DNA of 64,000 nt from Kitasatospora cinereorecta (GCF_024172095.1 NZ_JAMZDX010000005.1:124001-188000), one strand, 5' to 3'. Positions 8,506-16,681 are shown, numbered from the stretch's first letter. Notes: a model not told the origin generated them from the sequence alone. Translations and numbers: made by a program.

Positions 8506-8537
8506 TTGACGAAAACCAGTCCCACCGGTTATCGTCA
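8506..8537 (+). promoter_or_regulatory. Promoter inside an 11-bp inverted repeat, upstream of SPFH gene
   Basis: A -35 box TTGACG (8506-8511), a 17-bp spacer and a -10 box TTATCG (8529-8534) form a plausible vegetative promoter. The two boxes lie in an inverted repeat, TGACGAAAACC (8507-8517) and GGTTATCGTCA (8527-8537), with one mismatch and a 9-bp centre. A regulator bound there would block RNA polymerase directly. The regulator is not identified. Confidence 0.6.
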
Positions 8538-8559
8538 GGGAGACGAAAAGGAGAGTCCC

Positions 8560-9633
8560 ATGGCCGACATCACCCGCCGCTTCGGCTTCCGCCACCTGCG
8601 TGCGGCGCCCACCGCCCACATCCGCCACCTCCGGCGCGGCGAGATCGCCCACGAGGGCACCGGACTGGCTTTCTGGTTCCGGCCGTTGAGCGCAGCGATC
8701 TCCGAGATCCCGGCGGACGACCGCGAGTTGGCGATGCTCTTCCACGCCGGCACGTCCGACTTCCAGGACCTCACCGTCCAGGCGACCGTCACCTACCGGA
8801 TCACCGACCCGACCATCGCCGCCACCCGCGTGGACTTCGGCATCGACCCGGACACCGGCGCCTGGCGGTCCGAACCGCTGAACCAGCTGGGCACCCTGCT
8901 CACCGAGACCGCCCAGCAGCACGCCCTGGAACTGATCGCCCGCACCACCCTCGCCGACGCCCTGGCGGACGGCGTCACCGCGGTGCGCACCCGGATCGCC
9001 GAGGGGCTGGGCGCCGAACAGCGGCTGGCGGACATCGGGGTGGCGGTGATCGCCGTCCGGGTCACCGCGGTCCGGCCGGAGGCCGAGATGGAGCGGGCAC
9101 TGCGCACCCCGGCCCGCGAGCAGGTGCAGCAGGAGGCCGACCGGGCCACCTACGAGCGCCGCGCCGTCGCGGTCGAGCGGGAGCGGGCGATCGCCGAGAA
9201 CGAGCTCGACAGCCAGATCGAACTGGCGCGCCGCCAGGAGGAGTTGGTGGGCCAGCAGGGCACCAACGCGCGCCGCGCGGCCGAGCAGGACGCGGCCGCC
9301 GACGCGATCCGCGCCGAGGCGGAGGGCCTGCGGCGGACCCGGCTGGCCACCGCCGAGGCCGAGGCGTCCCGTCTGCTCGCCTCCGCCCGGGCGGACTCCG
9401 AGCGGGCGCTGGGCGAGGCCAAGGCGGCCGCCGAGGCGGCCTGGCTGGCCGCGCACCAGCAGGTCGGCCCGGAGGTGCTGCAGGCGCTCGCCCTGATCCG
9501 CCTCGCCGAGCACCTGCCGAAGATCGACAGCATCACCCTCACCCCGGACGTGCTCACCGGCCTGCTCGGCCGACTCGGCCAGAGCGCGGCAATCAGCCAG
9601 AGCACGGCGACCGGCCAGGGTTCGGAGCGCTGA
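8560..9633 (+). CDS. SPFH/band-7 domain protein (slipin-like)
   Basis: This 357-residue protein has an N-terminal SPFH beta domain (about 20-175; note VTYRITDP). A long charged Ala/Glu/Arg-rich coiled coil follows (about 185-300), as in slipins and flotillins. It lacks an obvious hydrophobic N-terminal helix; GTGLAFWFRPLSAAIS near 44 may be the membrane-contacting hairpin. Band-7 proteins form oligomeric scaffolds at membrane microdomains. GAAAAGGAGAG precedes the ATG. The stop TGA lies one base before the ATG of the NAD-kinase-like gene, so the two are translationally coupled. An inverted-repeat promoter lies directly upstream. The partner gene suggests a scaffold linked to nucleotide chemistry, which is inference. 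Confidence 0.88.
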   Translation: MADITRRFGFRHLRAAPTAHIRHLRRGEIAHEGTGLAFWFRPLSAAISEIPADDRELAMLFHAGTSDFQDLTVQATVTYRITDPTIAATRVDFGIDPDTGAWRSEPLNQLGTLLTETAQQHALELIARTTLADALADGVTAVRTRIAEGLGAEQRLADIGVAVIAVRVTAVRPEAEMERALRTPAREQVQQEADRATYERRAVAVERERAIAENELDSQIELARRQEELVGQQGTNARRAAEQDAAADAIRAEAEGLRRTRLATAEAEASRLLASARADSERALGEAKAAAEAAWLAAHQQVGPEVLQALALIRLAEHLPKIDSITLTPDVLTGLLGRLGQSAAISQSTATGQGSER

Positions 9634-9634
9634 A

Positions 9635-10534
9635 ATGAGCCTCGCCCCGCGCGTCGTGCTGGTCCACCGCCGCACCGAGTACGAGGACCTGCTCGCCCAT
9701 CACGGCTCCCGCGGCCAGGCCGCGTTCTTCCTCACCTCCCGCGGCCGGTCGCTGGACGAGGTCGAGGCGCGCCACCACCGTACGCAGGCGGCGCTGGCCG
9801 AGGTGGCGGCGGCGATCCCGCTCGACTGGCGGCGCAGCCGGGTCGAGCGGGCGGACCTGGACCGCTTCCTGTTCGGCCCGGAGGACGTCGTGGTGGTGGT
9901 CGGCCAGGACGGGCTGGTCGCCAACACCGCCAAGTACCTGGACGGCCAGCCGGTGGTCGGGGTGGACACCGAGCCGGGACGCAACCCGGGCGTGCTGGTG
10001 CGCCACCGGGCGGAGGCGGCCGGACGGCTGCTGCGGGCGGCCGCCGGCCCGGGGGCCGAGGGGCGGCTGGAGGAGCGGACCATGGTGGAGGCGGTCGCGG
10101 ACGACACCCAGCGGCTGCTCGCCCTGAACGAGATCTACCTCGGCCAGAGCGGCCACCAGACGGCCCGCTACCGGCTGTCGGCGCCGGGCGGCCCGGAGGA
10201 GGCGCAGGCGTCCTCGGGCGTGCTGGTCGGCACCGGCACGGGGGCGACCGGCTGGTGCCGATCGACCTGGCTGGAGCGCGGCAGCGCGCTGCGGATGCCG
10301 GGTCCGACCGCCGGGTCGCTGGCCTGGTTCGTCCGCGAGGCGTGGCCGTCCCCGGTGACCGGCACGGACCAGGTCCAGGGCCTGCTCACCGGCGGTGAGC
10401 AGCTGTCCGTCACGGTGGAGTCGGACCAGCTGGTGGCGTTCGGCGACGGTGTGGAGTCGGACGCGCTGCGCCTGGTCTGGGGCCAGACGGTCCGCCTCGG
10501 GGTGGCGGCGCGGCGGCTGCGCCTGCTCGCCTGA
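9635..10534 (+). CDS. Divergent ATP-NAD kinase-like protein
   Basis: This 299-residue protein is built like an NAD kinase. A Rossmann-type N-domain is followed by VVVGQDGLVANTAKYL (about 88-103) at the place of the canonical GGDGT motif. Next come VVGVDTEPGRNPGVL, NEIYLGQSG near 168, and GTGTGATGW near 203, matching the usual TxTGST loop. The GGDGT loop is changed to GQDGL, so normal ATP-dependent NAD phosphorylation is not assured. It may bind another dinucleotide or use a different donor. Translation is coupled to the SPFH gene. Housekeeping NAD kinase in actinomycetes lies elsewhere (with recN), so this is a paralogue. Confidence 0.75.
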   Translation: MSLAPRVVLVHRRTEYEDLLAHHGSRGQAAFFLTSRGRSLDEVEARHHRTQAALAEVAAAIPLDWRRSRVERADLDRFLFGPEDVVVVVGQDGLVANTAKYLDGQPVVGVDTEPGRNPGVLVRHRAEAAGRLLRAAAGPGAEGRLEERTMVEAVADDTQRLLALNEIYLGQSGHQTARYRLSAPGGPEEAQASSGVLVGTGTGATGWCRSTWLERGSALRMPGPTAGSLAWFVREAWPSPVTGTDQVQGLLTGGEQLSVTVESDQLVAFGDGVESDALRLVWGQTVRLGVAARRLRLLA

Positions 10535-10651
10535 ACGGGCGCAGCCGGGCGAGCGCCGAGCCGCCGGCCCCCGGGCCCGGCGTGGCGGCCGCCCCGCCCG
10601 ATCCTCGCGGCTGTGCCACGATGAGAACGGAGCCCGACAAGGAGGCTGGCC

Positions 10652-10882
10652 ATGGGCCGACGTTTCGCACTGACCTTCCCCGGCGAGCCCGGCACACATG
10701 CCGAGCAGGACGTGGTGGTGGTCGAGGACACCGGTACCACCGGCCCCGGAGGTCATCCGGTGTACGCCGACGCCAGCGGCATCGTCCGCGCCGAGATCAA
10801 CGAGCAGGGCGCGGTCCGGATGCTGGCCAGCGGGGGTCACCAGACTCCCCGTACGCCCATGCACGCCGAACCGCTCCCCTGA
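10652..10882 (+). CDS. DUF6296-like small protein
   Basis: This 76-residue protein opens with RRFALTFPGEPGTHAEQD, continues with VVVVEDTGTTGPGGHPVYAD, and ends in a charged tail. The pattern resembles the DUF6296 small proteins I associate with Kitasatospora; the assignment is from memory of that pattern. No function is known. AAGGAGG lies 7 bases before the ATG, so it is almost certainly translated. It sits between the SPFH operon and terD and looks monocistronic. Confidence 0.7.
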   Translation: MGRRFALTFPGEPGTHAEQDVVVVEDTGTTGPGGHPVYADASGIVRAEINEQGAVRMLASGGHQTPRTPMHAEPLP

Positions 10883-10918
10883 CCCGGACGGTCGCGGACA
10901 GTCCCGACGGCGGCCGGG

Positions 10919-11494
10919 TCAGACGTTGACGCCGTAGTCCAGCGCGATGCCGCGCAGGCCCGAGGCGTAGCCCTGGCCGATGGCGCGGAACTTCCACTCG
11001 CCGCCGTGCCGGTAGAGCTCGCCGAAGACCATCGCGGTCTCGGTGGAGGCGTCCTCGGTGAGGTCGTAGCGGGCGATCTCGCTGCCGTCCGCCTGGTTGA
11101 CGATGCGGATGAAGGCGTTGCGGACCTGGCCGAAGCTCTGCCGGCGCTGGTCGGCGTCGTAGATGGAGACCGGGAAGACCACCTTGGCGACCCCGGCCGG
11201 GACGGCGGCGAGTTCGACCTTGATCTGCTCGTCGTCGCCGTCGCCGCCACCGGTCAGGTTGTCGCCGCTGTGCTCGACCGAACCGTCGGGGCTGCGCAGG
11301 TTGTTGTAGAAGACGAAGTGCTGGTCGCTGACCACCCGGCCGGCCTCGGTGCACAGCAGTGCGCTGGCGTCCAGGTCGAAGGCGGCGCCGGAGGTGGACC
11401 GGACGTCCCAGCCGAGTCCGACGATGACCGACGTGAGGCCGGGGGCCTCCTTGGTGAGCGAGACGTTGCCGCCCTTGGCGAGCGAGACTCCCAT
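10919..11494 (-). CDS. terD: TerD family protein
   Basis: This 191-residue protein opens with GVSLAKGGNVSLTKEAPGLT, the signature of the tellurite-resistance TerD family. It retains the Asp-rich calcium sites, with DLDASALLC near residue 40 and GDNLTGGGDGDDEQ near 75. TerD proteins are small calcium-binding proteins tied to envelope and oxidative stress and to cell differentiation in Streptomyces. AGGAGGACACC precedes the ATG. The upstream gap (11495-11670) is shared with the blaI/M56 pair and contains a perfect BlaI-type palindrome, so co-regulation by that repressor is possible. Confidence 0.95.
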   Translation of the reverse strand: MGVSLAKGGNVSLTKEAPGLTSVIVGLGWDVRSTSGAAFDLDASALLCTEAGRVVSDQHFVFYNNLRSPDGSVEHSGDNLTGGGDGDDEQIKVELAAVPAGVAKVVFPVSIYDADQRRQSFGQVRNAFIRIVNQADGSEIARYDLTEDASTETAMVFGELYRHGGEWKFRAIGQGYASGLRGIALDYGVNV

Positions 11495-11565
11495 TGGTGT
11501 CCTCCTGCTTCCCCGTGCCGTCCCGGCGGGCGGCTCCCACGCGCGACGAAACGGCGCCAGGATGA

Positions 11566-11583
11566 ATCTACAGCACTGTAGAT
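11566..11583. promoter_or_regulatory. Putative BlaI/CopY-type operator
   Basis: ATCTACAGCACTGTAGAT is a perfect inverted repeat (8+2+8) containing the core CTACA-N4-TGTAG. BlaI, MecI and CopY repressors bind palindromes built on TACA/TGTA half sites. It lies 72 bp before terD and 88 bp before the blaI-like start, so it could serve both directions. Confidence 0.7.
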
Positions 11584-11670
11584 CCACCGGGAATCCACCC
11601 CTCACCTGGCGGTCTGTCAAGCCGTGCACGACCTCGTAGGATGGCCCGGACACCCACCGAGGAGGGGCCG

Positions 11671-12066
11671 ATGAGCGAGGATCAGGACACCCCGTCCCCC
11701 CGCGCCCGCCGGCGCGGCCAGGGCGAGCTGGAGGTGCAGGTGCTCGGCGCCCTGCGCACCGCCCCCGGCCCGGTCACCGCGGCCTGGGTGCAGGAGCGCC
11801 TGGACGACGGCCTCGCCTACACCACGGTGATGACCATCCTGTCCCGGCTGCACGCCAAGGGCGCCGTCTCGCGCGCCCGTGCCGGCCGTTCCTACCGGTG
11901 GCGGGCCGCCGCCGACGCGGCCGGACTGGCCGCGCTGCGGATGCGCCGGGTGCTCGACAACCAGGCCGACCGGGACGCCGTCCTGGCCAGCTTCGTCACC
12001 GCGCTGCTGCCGCAGGACGAGGACCTGCTGCGGGCCCTGCTGGACGCCGCGAGCGAGGGCGCCTGA
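11671..12066 (+). CDS. BlaI/MecI/CopY family winged-helix repressor
   Basis: This 131-residue protein has the BlaI winged helix in residues 15-90. GELEVQVLGALRTAPGPVTA is followed by YTTVMTILSRLHAKG, the recognition helix, and then the wing. I choose the ATG at 11671 because GGAGGGG lies 4 bases before it; an in-frame ATG at 11641 lacks such a site. The next gene encodes an M56 peptidase starting 3 bp downstream. In the classical circuit that peptidase cleaves or inactivates the repressor after sensing a cell-wall signal. A perfect BlaI-type palindrome is upstream. Confidence 0.92.
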   Translation: MSEDQDTPSPRARRRGQGELEVQVLGALRTAPGPVTAAWVQERLDDGLAYTTVMTILSRLHAKGAVSRARAGRSYRWRAAADAAGLAALRMRRVLDNQADRDAVLASFVTALLPQDEDLLRALLDAASEGA

Positions 12067-12069
12067 CCC

Positions 12070-12999
12070 GTGGGCGTGGCCGTCTTCCTCCCCCTGGTGC
12101 TGCCGCTGACCGCCCTGCCGATCGCCCGCCTGGCCGGGCACCACCTGCACCCGCGCGCCGCCGCCCGCCTGCTCACCGCGATCGCGGTGGCGATGGCCGT
12201 CAGCTGCGCGGTCAGCCTGGTCCTGCTCTTCGTGGTCGGTACGGCGAACATCCCGGGCAATCCGCTGCCCGACAGCTGGTCCGACCCGGACGTCCGGGAC
12301 GCGGTGCCGTTCCACCGGGAGGCCGGCAGCGGCGCGATCGTGGCGCTGACCGCCGTCGTCGCCGCCTGCGCCCGCACCCTGCTGCGCGAGCGCCGGGTCC
12401 GGTCCCGCGCCCGGCACGCCCTGGCCGCGCTGCCGCCCGGCGGCCCCGACCCGGCGGTCCTGCCCGACCCCGAGCCGTACGCCTACGCGCTGCCCGGACC
12501 GGACGGCGGCCGGATCGTGGTCTCCACCGCGATGCTCGCCGGCCTCGCCGAGGACGAGCGCGCCGCGCTCCTCGCCCACGAGCGCGCCCATCTGACCCAC
12601 CGCCACCACCGCCACCTGCTCGCCACCCGGCTGGCCGCCTGTGTCAACCCGTTCCTGCGCCCCCTGCACCGGGCGGTCGGCTACAACACCGAACGCTGGG
12701 CCGACGAGGAGGCCGCCGGAGCCGTCGGCGACCGCCGTCTGACCGCCCGCGCGGTGGCCCGCGCCGCACTGATCTCCCGCCCCGCCCCCGCCGGTCTGGC
12801 CGCGTTCGCCGCCCCGGGCCCGGTCCCCAGACGCGTCGCCGCCCTGCTCGGACCCGTCCCGCACAGCTGGCCCCCGGCCCACAGCCCGGCCGGCCTCGCC
12901 ACCATGGTCGCCGCCGCCGGCGCCGCCGCCTCGGTCCTCTCCGCCCTCAACGCGGCCGCCGCCCTCCTGATCCTCCTGAAGCTCACCACCCCGCTCTAG
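12070..12999 (+). CDS. M56 family membrane metallopeptidase (BlaR1-like)
   Basis: This 309-residue membrane protein has N-terminal helices at about 4-20 and 35-60, a helix near 95, and a C-terminal helix near 280-305. The zinc site is HERAH at about residues 176-180, within AALLAHERAHLTH, and a downstream NTERWADEEA supplies the third ligand Glu. No penicillin-binding sensor domain follows, so the signal differs from that of BlaR1 proper. It starts with GTG 3 bp after the repressor stop and is co-translated with it. The expected role is inactivation of the BlaI-like repressor. Confidence 0.9.
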   Translation: MGVAVFLPLVLPLTALPIARLAGHHLHPRAAARLLTAIAVAMAVSCAVSLVLLFVVGTANIPGNPLPDSWSDPDVRDAVPFHREAGSGAIVALTAVVAACARTLLRERRVRSRARHALAALPPGGPDPAVLPDPEPYAYALPGPDGGRIVVSTAMLAGLAEDERAALLAHERAHLTHRHHRHLLATRLAACVNPFLRPLHRAVGYNTERWADEEAAGAVGDRRLTARAVARAALISRPAPAGLAAFAAPGPVPRRVAALLGPVPHSWPPAHSPAGLATMVAAAGAAASVLSALNAAAALLILLKLTTPL

Positions 13000-13049
13000 G
13001 ATCCGCCGTCGACCCCCGCCTGCCTGGCGGTGCCTGGGCACGCTCCCTC

Positions 13050-13069
13050 CCTGCCCGCCACCGGGCAGG
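13050..13069 (+). terminator. Hairpin downstream of the M56 gene
   Basis: CCTGCCCG (13050-13057) pairs with CGGGCAGG (13062-13069) around a 4-base loop. It lies 50 bp after the M56 stop with no T-run. Hairpins of this kind often end transcripts in Streptomyces. Confidence 0.45.
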
Positions 13070-13234
13070 AGGGGCCCACCACCGCGTTGTCGTCGGTCGC
13101 CGATGGCCCCCGTCCTCCGGCCGGGAGGCGCCCCCGTCCTCCTCCGCCTCGGACCCCAGGCCCTCCCGCACCCGCGAGCGGATCCCTCGCGCCTGCCGCC
13201 GGTGCTGCCTACGATGCCAAGGGAGGTGCCCGCC

Positions 13235-13603
13235 ATGAGCGACGACGACCCGATCCCCGGTATCGACCCGACCGTCCCCCCGAGCGGCGAAGGGTGCATG
13301 GAGTGCCTGTCCGGCGAGGGTCCGGGGTGGTGGTTCCACCTGCGCCGCTGTGCGGCCTGCGGCCACATCGGCTGCTGCGACTCCTCGCCGTCCCAGCACG
13401 CGACCAACCACGCCCGTAGCGCCGGTCATCCGTTCCTCGCCAGCTTCGAACCGGGCGAGGACTGGCTGTGGAACGTGGAGACGCAGGACTTCCACCGCGG
13501 CCCCGCCCTGCTGGCACCGACCTCCCACCCGGTCGCGCAGCCCGCCCCCGGTCCGCTCGGCCACGTCCCCGAGGACTGGCAGCAGCGCCTCAACCAGCCC
13601 TGA
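13235..13603 (+). CDS. UBP-type zinc finger domain protein
   Basis: This 122-residue protein is almost entirely one ZnF-UBP domain. The metal ligands are visible as CMECL, RRCAACGHIGCCD, SSPSQHATNH and SAGHPF, spanning about residues 21-68. In eukaryotes this finger binds ubiquitin's C-terminal Gly-Gly. Free-standing actinobacterial versions have no settled function, though binding of a protein C-terminus is plausible. GGGAGGTG precedes the ATG at the right distance. The gene is monocistronic, convergent with an NCS1 permease gene 13 bp away. Confidence 0.9.
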   Translation: MSDDDPIPGIDPTVPPSGEGCMECLSGEGPGWWFHLRRCAACGHIGCCDSSPSQHATNHARSAGHPFLASFEPGEDWLWNVETQDFHRGPALLAPTSHPVAQPAPGPLGHVPEDWQQRLNQP

Positions 13604-13616
13604 GCGCAGCCGTACG

Positions 13617-15098
13617 TCAGGCGTCCGCGCCGGCCCCTGCCTCGGCCTCGGCCCCGGCCCGTACCCCGACCACCCCGGACGGCCCCGCGAGCCCGCGCGA
13701 GCGCCGCGACAGCAGCACGTACAGCGCCGCCGTCACCCCGCCCGCGAGCAGGAAGCTGACGTCGATCCCGCCGGTGAGCGCCAGCAGCGGGCCGCGGTAG
13801 ACGGGGGTGTCGACGGCCAGCAGCCCGACCGCGCTGCCGCCGATCCAGGCGGCCGTCGCCGGGACGTTCCAGCCCGCCCGGTACCAGTAGATGCCGCCGC
13901 GGGTGCCCCGGTTGTAGACCTGCAGCGACTGCCGGTCGTAGTCGCCGCGGCAGCGGCGGTGCCCGATCAGCGTGATGACCGCCCAGGGCGCGCCGATCGC
14001 GGTGAGCACCAGGACGAACGAGGTGACGGCGGACTGGGCGTTCCACACGAAGTGCCCGAGGAAGACCAGCACGGTCCCCAGCGCGGCGACCACGTAGGTG
14101 GCCTGCAGCCGGGTGGCGCGGGGCAGGATGGCGTCCAGGTCCAGGCCCATGCTGTAGAGCATCAGCCCGGTGTTGCCGGCGCTGCCCAGCAGTCCGTTGA
14201 CCAGCAGCGGCAGCAGGAACCAGGCGGGCGCGCCGGCGATCAGGCCGTGCACGTAGTCGGTGCCGGCGCCGGTGGCGACCGCGGTGAAGGTGCCGAACAG
14301 CTGCGGGATCAGCAGGCCGAGGAACAGGCCCCCGGCGGTCGACCACAGCACCCGCCGGCCGGAGTACCGGACGGGCGAGACGTACCGGGTGTAGTCGCCC
14401 AGCAGGGTGATGAAGGCGATCGGGCCGCTCAGTCCGGCGGCGACCACCGACAGCAGCCAGGTCGGCCAGAAGCCGCCGAGCAGGTACGTGCCGTGCGCCG
14501 AGCCGTCGAAGTGCGGCGCGAAGGCGAACAGCCCGGCCAGCAGCAGTCCGCCCATGGCCCACATCAGGACCCGTTCCAGCTTCAGCAGCAGCCGGTACCC
14601 GAACACCGCCGCGGTGGCGCTCAGCGCGGCCAGCACGCTGTACGTGGCGACGTACGCGGCGCCGCTGGTGGGCAGGCCGAGCATCCGGTTGAGTGCGCCG
14701 ACCACCACGTCGCCGCCGACCCACAGGGCCAGCGCGGTGTAGCCGAGCGACAGCAGCAGGCCGACGACCGAGCCGATCAGCCGGCCGCGGACGCCGAAGA
14801 AGGCGCCGGAGCTGGTGGACAGGTTGGTCGCGGTGCGCAGCGAGACCAGGGCCAGCGGCGCGGTGAGCGCGATGCCGAGCACGGTGCCGAGGACGACCGA
14901 GGTGGCGGCGGCCCAGAAGGAGAGCCCGAAGGAGACCGGGAGCCAGCCGAAGACGACGACACCGAAGGCGAGGTTGGAGCCGACCAGGATCGACAGCACG
15001 TCGCGTGGTGAGCTGGTGCGCTCCTCCTCCGGGATGGTGTCGACGCCGTGCTGTTCGATCAGCGAGTGGCCTGGGGAGGGGGCGTTCTGCTGCGACAT
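13617..15098 (-). CDS. NCS1-family purine/cytosine permease
   Basis: This 493-residue protein is an inner-membrane permease with about 12 hydrophobic segments beginning near residue 40. Features fitting the NCS1 family include SIEQHGVDTIPEEER-like pre-TM1 text (here LIEQHGVDTIPEEERTSSP) and GVRGRLIGSVVGLLL. ITLLGDYTRYV is the conserved loop before a re-entrant helix. It would import a nucleobase, allantoin or a related heterocycle with a cation. The substrate cannot be named because no catabolic gene adjoins. The start is the ATG giving MSQQNAPS. The C-terminus is an Ala/Glu repeat with no predicted structure. Confidence 0.85.
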   Translation of the reverse strand: MSQQNAPSPGHSLIEQHGVDTIPEEERTSSPRDVLSILVGSNLAFGVVVFGWLPVSFGLSFWAAATSVVLGTVLGIALTAPLALVSLRTATNLSTSSGAFFGVRGRLIGSVVGLLLSLGYTALALWVGGDVVVGALNRMLGLPTSGAAYVATYSVLAALSATAAVFGYRLLLKLERVLMWAMGGLLLAGLFAFAPHFDGSAHGTYLLGGFWPTWLLSVVAAGLSGPIAFITLLGDYTRYVSPVRYSGRRVLWSTAGGLFLGLLIPQLFGTFTAVATGAGTDYVHGLIAGAPAWFLLPLLVNGLLGSAGNTGLMLYSMGLDLDAILPRATRLQATYVVAALGTVLVFLGHFVWNAQSAVTSFVLVLTAIGAPWAVITLIGHRRCRGDYDRQSLQVYNRGTRGGIYWYRAGWNVPATAAWIGGSAVGLLAVDTPVYRGPLLALTGGIDVSFLLAGGVTAALYVLLSRRSRGLAGPSGVVGVRAGAEAEAGAGADA

Positions 15099-15262
15099 GC
15101 TCTTCCTGGTGCTCGACCCGGCGGGCGAGGGGACGGCCCGCCGATCCGTCCATGGTCGTCGCCGCCGGTCAGGGCCCACAACGCCCGATCCTCCACGAAA
15201 CGCGGCCGCGCTCCCGGGGCGGCCTGTACGGTCGCACCAGTGGCCCGACCGGGGGGAGTGCG

Positions 15263-15577
15263 ATGGACGAGGACGCGTGGCGGGCGGTGGCCCGGCTGAA
15301 CGACTGGCTGACCGGGGACAGCCCCCGTCCGACCGAGCTGCAGCGGGTGCTCCAGGTGCTGAAGGTGAGCGAGGAGGCCGGCGAGGTCGCCGAGGCGGTG
15401 ATCGGTGCGCTGGGGGCCAATCCGCGCAAGGGCCACTCGCACACTTGGGACGACGTCTCCGCCGAGCTCTGCGACGTGATCATCACCGCGATGGTGGCGC
15501 TGACCCGGATCGATCCGGCGCCGGCCGAGCGCTTCCGCACCCACCTGGCGAAGGTCACCGCCCGCTCGCTGCCCTGA
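15263..15577 (+). CDS. MazG-like nucleotide pyrophosphohydrolase family protein
   Basis: This 104-residue all-alpha protein keeps the MazG metal-binding acidic pattern. KVSEEAGEVAEA (residues 36-47) holds the EExxE element, and ELCDVIITAMVAL (71-83) holds the ExxD element. Members hydrolyse NTPs or modified dNTPs to monophosphates and help clear aberrant nucleotides. GGGGGGAG lies 6 bases before the ATG. It is divergent from the permease gene. An upstream TACGGT could serve as a -10 box. Confidence 0.85.
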   Translation: MDEDAWRAVARLNDWLTGDSPRPTELQRVLQVLKVSEEAGEVAEAVIGALGANPRKGHSHTWDDVSAELCDVIITAMVALTRIDPAPAERFRTHLAKVTARSLP

Positions 15578-15610
15578 CCCCTCCGGGCCGTCGGGACGAC
15601 CCGCGTCCGG

Positions 15611-15740
15611 TCAGCGGTGGCCGATGGTGAACAGCAGGATCACGAATCCGGCGAACAGATGGGTGCCGGCGATGTAGATCGAGGCCCTGATGAGCATCGC
15701 CTTGCGCCGGGCCTTCTCGTCGCGCACCGCGTCCGTCGTC
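15611..15740 (-). pseudogene. DUF6126-like small membrane peptide, frameshifted near its 5' end
   Basis: Read on the minus strand, the last 28 codons (from ATG at 15697) give MLIRASIYIAGTHLFAGF followed by VILLFTIGHR. This matches the membrane helix of DUF6126 small proteins (IRxxIYxxxTHLFAxF). The natural start with MTTDAV is at 15740 but is in another frame. One extra base, or two missing, just after GACGCGGTG separates the parts; removing one C would give an intact peptide of about 42 residues. It may be a dead gene, a sequencing error, or translated only from 15697. It has no neighbouring XRE regulator, the usual partner as I recall it. Confidence 0.55.
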
Positions 15741-15867
15741 ATGCGCTTCAGCGTAAGGCCTGTCTGACAATTCCCGCCGGGCGGTCGGGGGCCGTGTCGG
15801 AGATCACCCTGCGCTACAGGGCACCTACGGTGGCGTAGGTCACTTCATGAGGTGAACCATCTCCCTC

Positions 15868-16668
15868 ATGTCGAATTACGCTGACCACCAGGAGACCCTC
15901 CACATCCATTCGTACGCGTCGTACGCGGCCCTCGGTGACAGCTTCACCGAAGGGCTCAACGACCCCGGCCCCGACGGCCAGTTCGCCGGCTGGGCCGACC
16001 GCCTCGCCGGCCTGCTGGCCGCGCAGCGCCCGGACGGCGCGTTCCAGTACGCCAACCTGGCCGTCCGCGGCCGGCTGCTGGATCAGATCGTGGCCGAGCA
16101 GGTGCCGCAGATCCGCCGCATCCAGCCGGATCTGGTGACCCTGTGCGCCGGCGGCAACGACATCCTGCGCCCGGGCAGCGACCCGGACGCGACCGCCGAG
16201 CGCTTCGAGGCCGCCGTGGTCGAGTTGCGCGAGCACGCCGGGAAGGTGCTGATCTGCACCGGCTTCGACACCAGGGACGTGCCGGTGCTGCGCCACCTGC
16301 GCGGCAAGATCGCCACGTACAACGCGCACCTGCGGGCGATCGCCGACCGCAACGGCTGCGCGGTGGCCGACCTGTGGTCGCTGCGCTCGGTGCACGACCG
16401 CCGGGCATGGAGCGACGACCGGCTGCACCTGTCCCCCGAGGGCCACCAGCGGGTCGCCCTGCTGGCCGCCCGCTCGCTGGGTCTGCCGACCGAGCAGGAC
16501 CCGGAGTCGCCGTGGCCGGCGGCGCCGGTGCTCTCCCCCGCCGACCAGCGCCGGGAGAACCTGCAGTGGGCGCGCACGTACCTGCTGCCGTGGGTGGGCC
16601 GCCGGCTGCGCGGCGAGTCCTCGGGCGACCACATCGAGGCCAAGCGCCCCGACCTGCTGCCGCTCTGA
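15868..16668 (+). CDS. SGNH/GDSL hydrolase family protein
   Basis: This 266-residue protein has the complete SGNH set. Block I is AALGDSFTEGLNDPGP (nucleophile Ser near 25), block II contains Gly in NLAVRGRLL, block III is GGNDILRPG near 96, and block V is DRLHLSPEGH near 190. No signal peptide is evident, so it is probably a cytoplasmic esterase or acyl hydrolase. It is the second of three SGNH genes in the window and resembles the truncated one at the left edge more than the secreted one at 37499. The substrate is unknown. Confidence 0.92.
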   Translation: MSNYADHQETLHIHSYASYAALGDSFTEGLNDPGPDGQFAGWADRLAGLLAAQRPDGAFQYANLAVRGRLLDQIVAEQVPQIRRIQPDLVTLCAGGNDILRPGSDPDATAERFEAAVVELREHAGKVLICTGFDTRDVPVLRHLRGKIATYNAHLRAIADRNGCAVADLWSLRSVHDRRAWSDDRLHLSPEGHQRVALLAARSLGLPTEQDPESPWPAAPVLSPADQRRENLQWARTYLLPWVGRRLRGESSGDHIEAKRPDLLPL

Positions 16669-16681
16669 CCGAGCCGCGCCC

